From the NCBI GenBank assembly GCA_016871805.1, contig VHCG01000010.1, forward strand, positions 1 to 64,000: 64,000 bases of DNA, written 5' to 3'. A model generated the notes under the pieces. The model saw only the letters and a program-made list of their open reading frames with translations. It searched no databases and had not been told where the DNA came from. Positions within the stretch are counted from its first letter, which is position 1. Each line of letters begins with the position of its first letter. This stretch comes from Verrucomicrobiota bacterium. GTDB lineage: Bacteria > Verrucomicrobiota > Verrucomicrobiia > Limisphaerales > UBA9464. Positions 54,232 through 63,618 of this stretch are shown piece after piece. The translations under genes and the position numbers were made by a program.

Positions 54232-55707
54232 TCACTCGCCGTCGTCGGCGAGCTTCCGATAGAGAGTGGCAAGGCTGATGTCGAGCAGACGTGCCGCCTC
54301 CTCCTTGTTGTCGTTCGTCTTGTGCAGGACCTGGCGCAGGTAGTTCACCTCCTGGTCCCTGGCGAACTTCTTGAGCGAGACGATGGCACCCAGCGGGCGG
54401 ACCGCCTGAGGGGTGACATCGACTCGCTGGGGTTGTGTTGGGACGCCTTTCGCCTTGCTGCGAATCTCGGTTCCGACGGGCTCGACGATCTCTGCGGCCT
54501 CCTTCTCCTCCTGGCCTTCATCCTTGGGCGCATGTTTCTGGAAGGCGGGTGGCAGGTCGCGACACCGGATGAGGGGGGCCTCGGCCAAGACAGTGGCCCG
54601 TTCGATCACGTTTGCCAGCTCCCGCACGTTGCCGGGCCATGGGTACGACATGAGCGTCTCCATCGCGCGCAGGGAGATCCGGAACCGCTGGCCGGACTCC
54701 ATGTGGACCTTCTCCCGCAGGAAGTGCACCGCAAGCATCGGGATGTCGTCGACCCTCCGGCGGAGCGGAGGCAGCTGCACGCTGACGACGTTCAGGCGGT
54801 AGAATAGATCCTCGCGGAAACGGCCCGACTTGATCAGCTCCTCGAGATTCTCATTGGTGGCGGCCAGGACCCGGACATCGACCTGGGTCGAAACGTTGTC
54901 ACCCACGCGGCGCACCTCCTTCTCCTGAAGCACCCGGAGAAGTCGGCTCTGGAGCGTCGCAGGCATGGTGCCGATCTCGTCGAGGAAGATCGTTCCTCCG
55001 TTCGCTTCGTGGAAAAGACCCTCCTTGTCGGCGATGGCCCCGGTGAAGGCTCCCTTGCGATGGCCGAACAGCTCGGATTCCAACAGGTTTTCAGGCAGCG
55101 CGGAGCAGTTGAGCGGCACAAAGGGACTGCGCGACCGGCTGGAATTGTAGTGGAGAGCCCGCGCCACGAGCTCCTTGCCGGTGCCGCTCTCGCCGAGGAT
55201 CAGCACCGTCGTGTCGGTGTCGGCCACGCGTTCCACGATGCGGAAGACCCCCTGCATCACAGCATTCGCACCCACGATCTGGTTGAAACTGTACTGGCGC
55301 TTGAGTTCCTTGCGCAGCTGAGTGTTTTCGGTGACGGCCTCCCTGTAGTTCAGGGCCCGTCCCACGCAGAGCTTGAGATCGTCGAGGCTGAACGGTTTCC
55401 GAAGGAAGTCGAAGGCTCCGACCTTCATGGCCTTGACCGCGTCCTCGACCGTGCCGAGACCGCTGATGATGATGACCGTGGGTGGCGGCTGGAGCGCGCG
55501 TGCCTTCTCCAGGACTGCGTGACCGGTGGGGCGGGACTTGTCTAGGTACAGGTCCGTGATGACAAGGTCCGGCTGCTGTGTGGCGATCGCCTCGATCACC
55601 CCGGCATCGCTGGTGAACGGCAGGACCTGGTGTCCATCCGCCCTCAAAACCTCCGCGACCATCTGGACCATGGTCAGCTCATCCTCCACCAAAATGATCT
55701 TGGCCAT
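54232..55707 (-). CDS. Sigma-54-dependent response regulator (NtrC family)
   Basis: 491 aa from ATG 55707. Receiver domain (1-120) with phospho-acceptor Asp52 (VITDLYLD) and the Lys in LRKPFS; AAA+ domain (about 145-380) with Walker A GESGTGKE, the sigma-54 contact loop GAFTGA, and GTIFLDEIGTMP; a variable linker; and a C-terminal Fis-type helix-turn-helix (about 455-488, DNKEEAARLLDISLATLYRKL). It activates sigma-54 promoters when phosphorylated. No histidine kinase is adjacent, so its signal is unknown. The linker is basic and acidic rich and longer than usual. Confidence 0.93.
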   Translation of the reverse strand: MAKIILVEDELTMVQMVAEVLRADGHQVLPFTSDAGVIEAIATQQPDLVITDLYLDKSRPTGHAVLEKARALQPPPTVIIISGLGTVEDAVKAMKVGAFDFLRKPFSLDDLKLCVGRALNYREAVTENTQLRKELKRQYSFNQIVGANAVMQGVFRIVERVADTDTTVLILGESGTGKELVARALHYNSSRSRSPFVPLNCSALPENLLESELFGHRKGAFTGAIADKEGLFHEANGGTIFLDEIGTMPATLQSRLLRVLQEKEVRRVGDNVSTQVDVRVLAATNENLEELIKSGRFREDLFYRLNVVSVQLPPLRRRVDDIPMLAVHFLREKVHMESGQRFRISLRAMETLMSYPWPGNVRELANVIERATVLAEAPLIRCRDLPPAFQKHAPKDEGQEEKEAAEIVEPVGTEIRSKAKGVPTQPQRVDVTPQAVRPLGAIVSLKKFARDQEVNYLRQVLHKTNDNKEEAARLLDISLATLYRKLADDGE

Positions 55708-55903
55708 AGGGCTAAGGATAGGGAATCCCACCGCCAGGCCAAGCAGGAAGGCCACGCAGGAAGCGGGGGGCGGACGGTTGCGTGCGGCCGGTCGGGGGGG
55801 GAGCGATGGGCCCCTTCGGGAGTCGGTGGTGATCCGAAGATGCCGCAACCACATCACCGGGCACGGAGCGCCGGCTGGGGATCCGCCGCCTCAACACCCG
55901 TCC

Positions 55904-57556
55904 TCAACCCTTCCATCGCTGGGCGATCGGTATGCGGCGGCCCACACCAAAGGCCCGGGAGGTCACCTTCAGGCCGGGGGCGGCCTGGCGTCGCTTGTAT
56001 TCCGAGCCGTCTATGAGGCGCACCACCCGGCGGACTGCTACGGCGTCGAGACCCGATCGGATGAGATCCTCCGCCGATTGGTCCTCGACCACGTAGCCTT
56101 CAAGTATCGCGTCCAGAACATCATACGGCGGCAGGCTGTCTTGGTCGGTCTGGTTCGGGCGTAGTTCTGCCGACGGCGGCTTTGTGATGCTGGACTCGGG
56201 GATCAGGAGTCCTCCGGTCCGACGCAAGGCGTCCTCATTGATCCAGCGCGCGAGCCGATAGACGAGGGTCTTCGGGACATCGCTGATCACCGCGAGCCCG
56301 CCGCACATGTCGCCGTAGAGTGTGCAGTAGCCGACCGCGAGCTCGGACTTGTTCCCGGTCGTGAGGAGCAGCGAGCCGAACTTGTTCGACATCGCCATCA
56401 GCGTCACGCCACGGAGCCGCGCCTGGAGATTCTCTTCGGTCGTATCCTCTGGACGTCCCGCGAACAGCGGGGCCAGCCGAGTCTTCATGGCCTCGAAGGG
56501 GGGCTGGATCGGCACGACGTCGTAGGCGATCCCCAGGTTGCGGGCGAGGTCCCGGGCGTCATCGAGGCTGCCCTGAGAGCTGAACTCGGACGGAAGGGAG
56601 AGTCCGCGCACGTTGTTTGGCCCGAGGGCGGCCACGGCGAGACAGGCGACGACGGCGGAGTCGATGCCTCCGCTCAACCCCACGACTGCGGAACGAAAGC
56701 CGCACTTCTCCAGATAGTCCCGGGTGCCCAGCACCAGCGCGTCGTGGAGCCGCTGCTCGTCGCAGGGCGACTCGGGGTTGGACGGTTGGGATGCCCTCAG
56801 ATCCACGAGCGCCTGGTCGCTGGCGAAGGCGCGTGCCTGCGAGATCCGGTGTCCATTGGAGTCCAGAACACAGCTCTGGCCGTCGAAAACAAGTTCGTCG
56901 TTCCCTCCGACGAGGTTCACGTAGACCACCGGGACCCGGCTCTTTGCGGCAAGCTGCGACAACATGGCGTGTCGGGTCCTCTCCTTCCCGAGGTGCCAAG
57001 GGGAGGCCGACAGGTTGATCAGCACGGTGGCCCCGGCCTCGACCAGTCGGGCGGCAGGATTCAATCGGTGCCGCCGCTCACGCCAGAAGTCCTCGTCATT
57101 CCAGAGGTCCTCGCAGACGGTCAGTCCCAGTTGGTGACCGCGGAATGGCACCGGGTCGTTCGCCTCGGCGGGGTCGAAGTACCGGTCCTCATCGAACACG
57201 TCATACGTCGGCAGCAGGGTCTTGTGTCGGAGGGCCACGATGGTGCCCTCGGCGAGTAGGGCGACCGAGTTGGTGAGGCCCCGTCCCGGGTTGCGGCCGC
57301 TCCGACCGACGAAGCCCACCACCAACCCAGCCTTTCCTGTGGCCTTCGCCAGGCGGTCGAGAGCAGCGAGGTTGGCCTCGACGAATGCGTCCTTCAGGAG
57401 CAGGTCCCGCGGCGGGTAACCCGTGAGGGTGAGTTCGGGAAACACGACGAGGTCGGCCCCGGAGTCCGACCCCGAGCGATAGGCCTTAAGGATCCGGGAT
57501 TCGTTGCCGGGAAGGTCCCCGACCGTGGTGTTGATCTGGGCGAGGGCGACACGCAT
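55904..57556 (-). CDS. nadE: Glutamine-dependent NAD+ synthetase
   Basis: 550 aa. An N-terminal nitrilase-type glutaminase (about 1-265) shows the Glu/Lys/Cys triad in FPELTLTGYPPRD, LRHKTLLPTYDVFDE and LTVCEDLWND. The C-terminal synthetase (about 285-550) has the ATP loop GLSGGIDSAV and TTGNKSELAVGYCTLYGDM. It converts nicotinic acid adenine dinucleotide to NAD+ with glutamine nitrogen. Full length for the bacterial fused type; 5 nt from the upstream DUF192 gene. Confidence 0.96.
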   Translation of the reverse strand: MRVALAQINTTVGDLPGNESRILKAYRSGSDSGADLVVFPELTLTGYPPRDLLLKDAFVEANLAALDRLAKATGKAGLVVGFVGRSGRNPGRGLTNSVALLAEGTIVALRHKTLLPTYDVFDEDRYFDPAEANDPVPFRGHQLGLTVCEDLWNDEDFWRERRHRLNPAARLVEAGATVLINLSASPWHLGKERTRHAMLSQLAAKSRVPVVYVNLVGGNDELVFDGQSCVLDSNGHRISQARAFASDQALVDLRASQPSNPESPCDEQRLHDALVLGTRDYLEKCGFRSAVVGLSGGIDSAVVACLAVAALGPNNVRGLSLPSEFSSQGSLDDARDLARNLGIAYDVVPIQPPFEAMKTRLAPLFAGRPEDTTEENLQARLRGVTLMAMSNKFGSLLLTTGNKSELAVGYCTLYGDMCGGLAVISDVPKTLVYRLARWINEDALRRTGGLLIPESSITKPPSAELRPNQTDQDSLPPYDVLDAILEGYVVEDQSAEDLIRSGLDAVAVRRVVRLIDGSEYKRRQAAPGLKVTSRAFGVGRRIPIAQRWKG

Positions 57557-57561
57557 GCGGG

Positions 57562-58143
57562 TCAGTTGAATCCAAATTCCTCACGGAGCGTCCGCTTGGT
57601 GCTGCGGATCAGGGTGCCAGGCTTGATCCCATTGCGCTCGAACCAACCCGGTGCCGTCTCGAGCACAAACTGGATGTTCTCGGATTTCGAGGGCACGGGG
57701 TTCTCATCGAGTTTCTTGAGGCGGACGACCTCCTGGATGACCCCCTCGGAGTCGATGTAGGCCGCATCGATGTCGAAGGTGACATTCCGCATGTAGAAGT
57801 GGGCCTGTTGCGGCTGGGGCAGGACGAACAGCATGGAATCCCCGTCGGCGATGCCGGGGCGGAACATCAACCCGGTCGCGATCTGCTGTACGGTCAGGCA
57901 CATCTCGGCGTCGATCTCCTTGGGGCCGACCCACAATCGCAGGGTCGGCAGTTTGGGTAGGGTACGGTTCAGGTGGAACTGGACCGCATTGGTCGCCGAC
58001 TTGGCATTGCCTGCGGTGGTCGCGGTGGCTGGAGCCGCGGGCGCGGCCTTGGCTGCCGGGGCCCCGGATTCCTTTGGGCCGTCACATCCAGCGGTGAAGG
58101 TCCCAAGGATTCCTGACAGTATGAGAAGGCAGCTCACGCGCAT
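57562..58143 (-). CDS. DUF192 lipoprotein
   Basis: 193 aa from ATG 58143. A lipoprotein signal (lipobox FTAGC, Cys20) and an Ala/Pro/Lys linker precede a DUF192 domain (about 65-190): WVGPKEIDAEMCLTVQQIATGLMFR, SMLFVLPQPQQAHFYMRNVTFDID and NIQFVLETAPGWFERNGIKPG. The biochemical role of DUF192 is unknown. Operon with nadE. Confidence 0.87.
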   Translation of the reverse strand: MRVSCLLILSGILGTFTAGCDGPKESGAPAAKAAPAAPATATTAGNAKSATNAVQFHLNRTLPKLPTLRLWVGPKEIDAEMCLTVQQIATGLMFRPGIADGDSMLFVLPQPQQAHFYMRNVTFDIDAAYIDSEGVIQEVVRLKKLDENPVPSKSENIQFVLETAPGWFERNGIKPGTLIRSTKRTLREEFGFN

Positions 58144-58247
58144 GCCGCAACGGTGACGGGTAAGGAGGCGGGAGACAATACCGGCGGGCGCCACGCCAGC
58201 CGGGTCTCCGCGTGACGACATGCTCCTCTCCCGACATAGTCACGCCC

Positions 58248-60500
58248 ATGTCGCAGCGCATGCAGAAGACGCCGGAGGAGCGCCGGGCCACCTGGGTGCC
58301 GTTCGGGTTGGGTCAGACCAAGCCGAAGCACTTCCGCGAAATGCTCGATGTCGTCTGGAAGAACCGCGACAACCTTGGCTACGCCTGGCAGGTGCTGTCG
58401 AAAGGCGTCTGCGACGGCTGCGCTCTGGGTGTGGCCGGGCTTCATGATTGGACGATCCCCGGGGTCCACTTGTGTATGACCCGGTTGAACCTGCTCCGAC
58501 TCAACACTATGCCGGAGTTCGATCCCGAACTGGTGTCGGATGTGTCGACGCTGGCCGGAAAGTCGAACGAGGAATTGCGTCAGCTCGGGCGTCTCGCCTA
58601 TCCGATGCTTCGCGAGACGGGGCAACGCGGGTTCCGTCGCATCTCCTGGGACGAGGTCCACCAGCGGCTCGGGCCGCGTCTTCGCAGGACCGACCCGGAT
58701 CGGATGGCCTTCTTCATCACGGCTCGGGGCGTGACCAACGAGGTCTACTACGTGTCTCAGAAGGTGGCCCGGTTCCTGGGCACGAACCATGTCGACAACG
58801 CCGCGCGGCTCTGTCACGCGCCCAGCACCGGGGCGATGAAACATGCGCTCGGCTGCGCGGCGAGCACGTGCAGCTACAAGGACTGGTATGGGACGGATCT
58901 GATCGTCTTCTTCGGGGCGAATCCCGCCAATGACCAGCCGGTCACGACCAAGTACCTCCACGAGGCGAAGCAGTTGGGGACCAAGGTCGTCCTCGTGAAT
59001 CCCTACCTCGAGCCCGGCATGCGCCGCTACTGGGTCCCGAGCAGCACCCAGAGTGCGTTGTTCGGCACCGACATCACGGACTGGTGGTTCCCGGTCACGC
59101 AGGGCGGCGACATCCCGTTCATCTACGCGGTGCTCAAGGTCCTTATCCGGAGAGGGTGGATCCGCCAGGAGTTCATCGAGCGCCACACCTCGGAGTGGGA
59201 GGACCTCCGGAAACGATGCGAGGAGCTCGACCTGTCGGAGCTGGTGACGGCCTCGGGACTGACCTTGGCCATGATCGAGGAGTTTGCCGAGATCCTGCAC
59301 AACGCAAAGAACGCGGTGTTCGTCTGGAGCATGGGCATTACGCAACATGCCTATGGTGGCGATGCGGTCTCGATGGTCCTGAATCTCGGATTGGCGCGGG
59401 GCTATGTGGGACGTCCGAAGAACGGCCTGATGCCGATCCGCGGCCACAGCTCCGTCCAGGGCGGTGCCGAGATGGGCTGCTATTCGACGGCGTTCCCCGG
59501 AGGCAAACCGGTCACGCCTGAGAACGCCGCGGCGCTTTCTGAGATGTACGGGTTTCCGATCCCCGAAAAGCCCGGCATCAACTCGGTCGAGATGGTCGAT
59601 GCCGCCGGTCGCGGCGACCTGGATGTGCTCTACTGTGTGGGTGGGAATTTCCTCCGGACCCTGCCGGAACCCGATGTCGTGGCGGCCGCCCTGCGTCGGG
59701 TGCCGGTCCGGGTGCATCAGGACATCATCCTCACCGACCAGATGTTCATCGAGGCGGGGGAAGAGGTGCTGTTGCTGCCGGCCAAGACCCGCTACGAGCA
59801 GGATGGCGGTGGCATCGAGACCACCACCGAGCGGCGGGTGGCGTTCTCGCCGGAGATTCCGCGCCAGGTTGGGGAGGCCAAGGCCGAGTGGAGGATCCTT
59901 CGGGACCTCGCTGCCGCGGCCTGGCCTGAGCGGGCGCATCTGCTCCGCTGCGAGACGGGACCGGCCATCCGACAGGAAATCGCGCGGGTGGTCCCGTTCT
60001 ACAAGGGCTGCGAGACGCTGTCGGAAACCGGCGATGCCATTCAGTGGGGAGGGGAGCGGCTGTGTGACGACGGCAAATTTGAGACGCCCGACGGTAAGGC
60101 CCATTTCAAGGTGATCGGGATTCCCCCGCATCCGTGTGGTCATCCCGCGGCCTCGGATGCCGTCCTCAATGGAGGCCGGCGTTTCATGGTGTCTACCCGA
60201 CGGGGCAAGCAGTTCAACACGCTGATCTATGCCGAGGTGGATCCCCTGACCGGCGCGCCACGCGACGCGATATTCATGCATCCGGACGATGCCCGGACGA
60301 TGGATCTTGTCGCCGGTGAGCGCATCGTGTTGGTCAACGGGACGGGTCGGTATACCGGGACCTTCTTCCCAGCGCCGATCGCCCCCGGCAACCTGCAGGT
60401 CCATTGGCCCGAGGGGAACGTCATCCTGCCCCGGGGTGTCGTGGATCCAAACTCTGGCGTCCCGGACTACAACGCCGAGGTCCGGATCGAGCGGCCCTGA
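58248..60500 (+). CDS. FdhF/YdeP-type molybdopterin oxidoreductase
   Basis: 750 aa from ATG 58248. Molybdopterin oxidoreductase domain with an N-terminal Cys cluster (Cys55, Cys58, Cys76) and the Mo-ligand pair Cys189-His190 in NAARLCHAPSTGA, the position of selenocysteine in formate dehydrogenase H. Further family segments: IVFFGANPANDQPVTTKYL, LMPIRGHSSVQGGAEMG and the C-terminal molydopterin-binding domain (about 640-745). The YdeP subfamily has no defined substrate. No partner electron-transfer subunits or formate-transport genes are nearby. Confidence 0.9.
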   Translation: MSQRMQKTPEERRATWVPFGLGQTKPKHFREMLDVVWKNRDNLGYAWQVLSKGVCDGCALGVAGLHDWTIPGVHLCMTRLNLLRLNTMPEFDPELVSDVSTLAGKSNEELRQLGRLAYPMLRETGQRGFRRISWDEVHQRLGPRLRRTDPDRMAFFITARGVTNEVYYVSQKVARFLGTNHVDNAARLCHAPSTGAMKHALGCAASTCSYKDWYGTDLIVFFGANPANDQPVTTKYLHEAKQLGTKVVLVNPYLEPGMRRYWVPSSTQSALFGTDITDWWFPVTQGGDIPFIYAVLKVLIRRGWIRQEFIERHTSEWEDLRKRCEELDLSELVTASGLTLAMIEEFAEILHNAKNAVFVWSMGITQHAYGGDAVSMVLNLGLARGYVGRPKNGLMPIRGHSSVQGGAEMGCYSTAFPGGKPVTPENAAALSEMYGFPIPEKPGINSVEMVDAAGRGDLDVLYCVGGNFLRTLPEPDVVAAALRRVPVRVHQDIILTDQMFIEAGEEVLLLPAKTRYEQDGGGIETTTERRVAFSPEIPRQVGEAKAEWRILRDLAAAAWPERAHLLRCETGPAIRQEIARVVPFYKGCETLSETGDAIQWGGERLCDDGKFETPDGKAHFKVIGIPPHPCGHPAASDAVLNGGRRFMVSTRRGKQFNTLIYAEVDPLTGAPRDAIFMHPDDARTMDLVAGERIVLVNGTGRYTGTFFPAPIAPGNLQVHWPEGNVILPRGVVDPNSGVPDYNAEVRIERP

Positions 60501-60573
60501 CCCCAGGGGGGCGCGTCGGGTGGGCTGAGGGTGCGCTCTTGTCTCAAGGGCCTCCCTCCGTACCTTCGCCGGC

Positions 60574-61923
60574 ATGTCGTCGCCCGTCCGCGTCCGCTTC
60601 GCCCCATCCCCCACCGGCTACCTCCACATCGGGGGCGCCCGGACCGCCCTCTTCAACTGGCTCTATGCCCGGCACCACGGGGGACAGTTCATCCTCCGGG
60701 TGGAGGATACCGACACGGCCCGCAACACCCAGGCAGCCGTCGACGTGATCGTGGAGGGGCTTCGCTGGCTTGGGCTGGATTGGGATGCGGGACCGCAGTC
60801 CAGCGATCCGGACGGACCCAGTCGCGGGGACCGGGGGCCCTACTTCCAGAGCCGGCGAGGCCAGATTTACCGGCGTCGACTTCAGGAACTCCGGGACCGA
60901 GGCCTCGCTTATGACCGGGACGGGGCGGTGTACTTCCGGATGACCCGGGATCCGATCACGATCCCCGACCTCATCGTGGGTGACATCATCCGTCCGCTGA
61001 CGGATCGCGAGCAGGCGGATCCCGACTGGGTGTTGTGGCGCAGCGACGGGCAGCCGGTCTTCCACTTCGTCAACGTAGTGGACGACCTGGAGATGGGGGT
61101 GACGCATGTCATCCGCGGAGAGGACCACATCAGCAACACGGCCAAGCATCTGGCGCTGTTCCGCGCCTTCGGGGTCGAACCGCCAAAATACGGCCACATG
61201 CCGCTGATCCTCAACGAGGACGGCACCAAGATGAGCAAGCGCGACCGCGGTGCGGTAGTGACGAACTACCAGGAGGACGGATTTCTGCCCGAGGCGGTCC
61301 TGAACTACCTGTCCCTTCTCGGGTGGAGCCCGGCGGACGGCCAGGAGTTCCTGTCGGTGGCCGAGCTGATCGCGCGGTTCGATCTGGACCGGGTGAACCG
61401 GAGTGCGGCGCGGTTCGACGTGAAGAAGCTGGAGGCGCTCCACTTCGAGCATACGCGCCGACTGGCTCCGGAGGCCTTCCTCGCGGCGGCTGTGCCGTAT
61501 CTGTGGAAGGCCGGCGTCCCCGTCGACACCTTCCCGACCGGGTATGTCCGCGCCGCGCTCCTGACGGTGCAGGAGAAGGGGAAGCTGTTCCGGGAGCTGC
61601 TGTCGTGGACCGACTTCTATTTTGTCGCGGACGACACCGTGGTGTACGAGCCCGAAGCGCAGGCCAAGGCGTTGACGCCGACGGCGAAGCCCCTGTTGGA
61701 GGCGTTGGTGGTGGCCTTTGGTGCCGTGACTCCCTTCTCGGCGGCCGGTCTCGAGGCGGCGCTGAAGCAGCTCGCGACCCAGCTCGGTGTGAAGGCCGGA
61801 GCGCTCGTCCAGCCGTGTCGGGTGGCCTGCACGGGTCGCCTCGTCGGTCCCAGCCTGTACCACCTGCTCGAGGTGCTCGGATCGGACCGCGTCCGGGTCC
61901 GAATGCAGCGTGCCCTGAAGTGA
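60574..61923 (+). CDS. gltX: Glutamyl-tRNA synthetase
   Basis: 449 aa, class I synthetase. HIGH-type motif in APSPTGYLHIGGARTALFNWL (HIGG) and KMSKRD in the second half; the anticodon-binding C-terminal part covers about 320-449. It charges tRNA-Glu (or tRNA-Gln in a non-discriminating form, not decidable here). A small hairpin (61926-61938) separates it from the convergent HlyD gene. Confidence 0.96.
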   Translation: MSSPVRVRFAPSPTGYLHIGGARTALFNWLYARHHGGQFILRVEDTDTARNTQAAVDVIVEGLRWLGLDWDAGPQSSDPDGPSRGDRGPYFQSRRGQIYRRRLQELRDRGLAYDRDGAVYFRMTRDPITIPDLIVGDIIRPLTDREQADPDWVLWRSDGQPVFHFVNVVDDLEMGVTHVIRGEDHISNTAKHLALFRAFGVEPPKYGHMPLILNEDGTKMSKRDRGAVVTNYQEDGFLPEAVLNYLSLLGWSPADGQEFLSVAELIARFDLDRVNRSAARFDVKKLEALHFEHTRRLAPEAFLAAAVPYLWKAGVPVDTFPTGYVRAALLTVQEKGKLFRELLSWTDFYFVADDTVVYEPEAQAKALTPTAKPLLEALVVAFGAVTPFSAAGLEAALKQLATQLGVKAGALVQPCRVACTGRLVGPSLYHLLEVLGSDRVRVRMQRALK

Positions 61924-61939
61924 TGCCGCATGTTGCGGT

Positions 61940-62866
61940 CTATCGGGCCTCGATGAACACGTCGAGCTGTTGTCCTGGGAACAGGTTCGTGCGCCCCGGT
62001 TCAATCCGGTAGATCGCCTGGAGCACCCGGGTGTCGACCCGCTCCCCGGCGTCGCCCGTCAGGGATTTCTTGGGAATCACCAGGGGTTCCACCCGGACGA
62101 ACCCGAGCGGGATGCTGTCCTGAGGATGGCCCCGAACATGGCCTTTCGCCGGGGCTCCCGCCGCCACCCTGGCGCCCTCGTGCTCGTCGATATCCACCCG
62201 CACGTGCAGCGGGTCGAGTCGCCCCAGGAGCATCAGCGGACCCGGGGCAGCCCCCGTCGCGATGGATTCGCCCGGCTTGATCTTCACCTGCAGCACGGTG
62301 CCGTCGATCGGGGATCGGACGAGACTGCGTTCAAGTTCGGTCTCAGCGGACCTGAGGGAGGCCGCCGCGGCATCCCGTTCCGCCTCGGCCTCGGTCACAC
62401 GTGCCTTCGCGAGACGCGCGGCAAAGCGCTTGCGGGTCACCTCCTCGGTGCTGACCACGGTCTGGCTCTCGAGCTTCTCGGCATGGGCAAGTTGGTCCGA
62501 CAGATCCTCGAGCTGGGCACGGGCGGTCTCGACACGGGCCTTCGCCGTGTCCACCTGGGACTGCTGCAGAGCCGCTGCCGCTCGGAGGTGTCGGTCGTCG
62601 AGCTGGAACAGGGGATCACCGGATCGGATCGCCTGGCCCGCCTTGGCCATCACGGCTGCCACAAGCCCCGGATGGGGGGATCCCACGGTGATAATCTCGG
62701 AGGAGGGCTCGATCATCCCGACGGCGGCCACGGTCCGCTCGAACGCAGGTCGGGCGGGGGGGACGACAGGATCCCTTAGCGAGCGCTGGGGCTGGGTCCG
62801 GGCGATCGACCAGGCGGCTAAGAGCCCCGCCAGGGTGGCCAACGCGGTCAGGAGATGATGCTTCAT
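61940..62866 (-). CDS. Periplasmic adaptor (HlyD/DevB-like membrane fusion protein)
   Basis: 308 aa from ATG 62866. An N-terminal membrane anchor (about 5-22), a lipoyl half (VGMIEPSSEIITVGSPHPGLVAAV), a helical hairpin (about 95-180, coiled coil), the second lipoyl half (LVRSPIDGTVLQVKIKPGESI) and a beta-barrel end. It couples inner-membrane transporters to the outer membrane. It overlaps the ATPase gene (62863-62866). Confidence 0.9.
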   Translation of the reverse strand: MKHHLLTALATLAGLLAAWSIARTQPQRSLRDPVVPPARPAFERTVAAVGMIEPSSEIITVGSPHPGLVAAVMAKAGQAIRSGDPLFQLDDRHLRAAAALQQSQVDTAKARVETARAQLEDLSDQLAHAEKLESQTVVSTEEVTRKRFAARLAKARVTEAEAERDAAAASLRSAETELERSLVRSPIDGTVLQVKIKPGESIATGAAPGPLMLLGRLDPLHVRVDIDEHEGARVAAGAPAKGHVRGHPQDSIPLGFVRVEPLVIPKKSLTGDAGERVDTRVLQAIYRIEPGRTNLFPGQQLDVFIEAR

Positions 62867-63618
62867 GGAGAGGGGCGGGGTTGCGCCGATGGCTTCCGGG
62901 ATCCCGGGCTTTCCCACGAGACGATCCGGCCGTCGTCCATGTGGGCGATCGCATCCGCAAAATGGTACACCCGCGTGTCGTGGGTCACGACAATCACCGC
63001 CCGGTCCGGATGCACTGCGGCGGTGGCGAGCAGGGACATGACGGACTCGCCCGAGGCGTGGTCGAGGGCGGCCGTCGGTTCGTCGCAGATGATGAGTCGT
63101 GGCTCGTGGATCAGCGCCCGGGCGAGAGCCACCCGCTGCTGCTGTCCGCCCGACAGCTCGCGGGGATGGGCTTCCAGACGATTTCCCAACCCCAGCCGAT
63201 CCAACAGCTCTCCGGCGCGACGGAGCGCCTCGCGTCGGGGGACTCCGGCGGTCAGGAGCGGCAAGGCCGCGTTCTGAGCCGCGGTCAGTGCCGCCAGCAG
63301 ATTGTACTGCTGGAAGACGAACCCAAGGTTGTGGCGTCGGAACAGCGTCTGGTTCTCCGACGAGAGGTCGGCGGTGGACCGGCCGAACACCTCGACCCTT
63401 CCGGCCGAGGGCGACAGGAGGCCGGCGATCAGCGAGATGAGCGTGGTCTTGCCGCAGCCGCTGGGGCCCACGATGAACGACAGCTTCCCGAGGTCGCCGG
63501 TGAACTCCACGCCGCGCAGCACTTCCGTGCGGGCTTCGCCCTCTCCGAAATGCTTGTACACCCCGGTGCAGCGGACGGCCGGGGACCTGGATCCTGGGGT
63601 CTCAGGGACGGGGTTCAT
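62863..63618 (-). CDS. ABC transporter ATPase (DevA/LolD-like)
   Basis: 251 aa from ATG 63618, which overlaps the end of the permease gene. Walker A GPSGCGKTTLISL, Q-loop VFQQYNLLAALT, signature [15 protein letters not shown], Walker B LIICDEPTAALD, H-loop THDTRVYHFAD. It belongs to the MacB/LolD/DevA subgroup that energises FtsX-type permeases. Confidence 0.94.
   Translation of the reverse strand: MNPVPETPGSRSPAVRCTGVYKHFGEGEARTEVLRGVEFTGDLGKLSFIVGPSGCGKTTLISLIAGLLSPSAGRVEVFGRSTADLSSENQTLFRRHNLGFVFQQYNLLAALTAAQNAALPLLTAGVPRREALRRAGELLDRLGLGNRLEAHPRELSGGQQQRVALARALIHEPRLIICDEPTAALDHASGESVMSLLATAAVHPDRAVIVVTHDTRVYHFADAIAHMDDGRIVSWESPGSRKPSAQPRPSP

Noticed and set aside
58134-60614. An 826-codon - strand frame over the molybdoenzyme gene
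   Set aside because: Antisense to a family protein with clear motifs; Arg/His/Pro-rich with no domain features.
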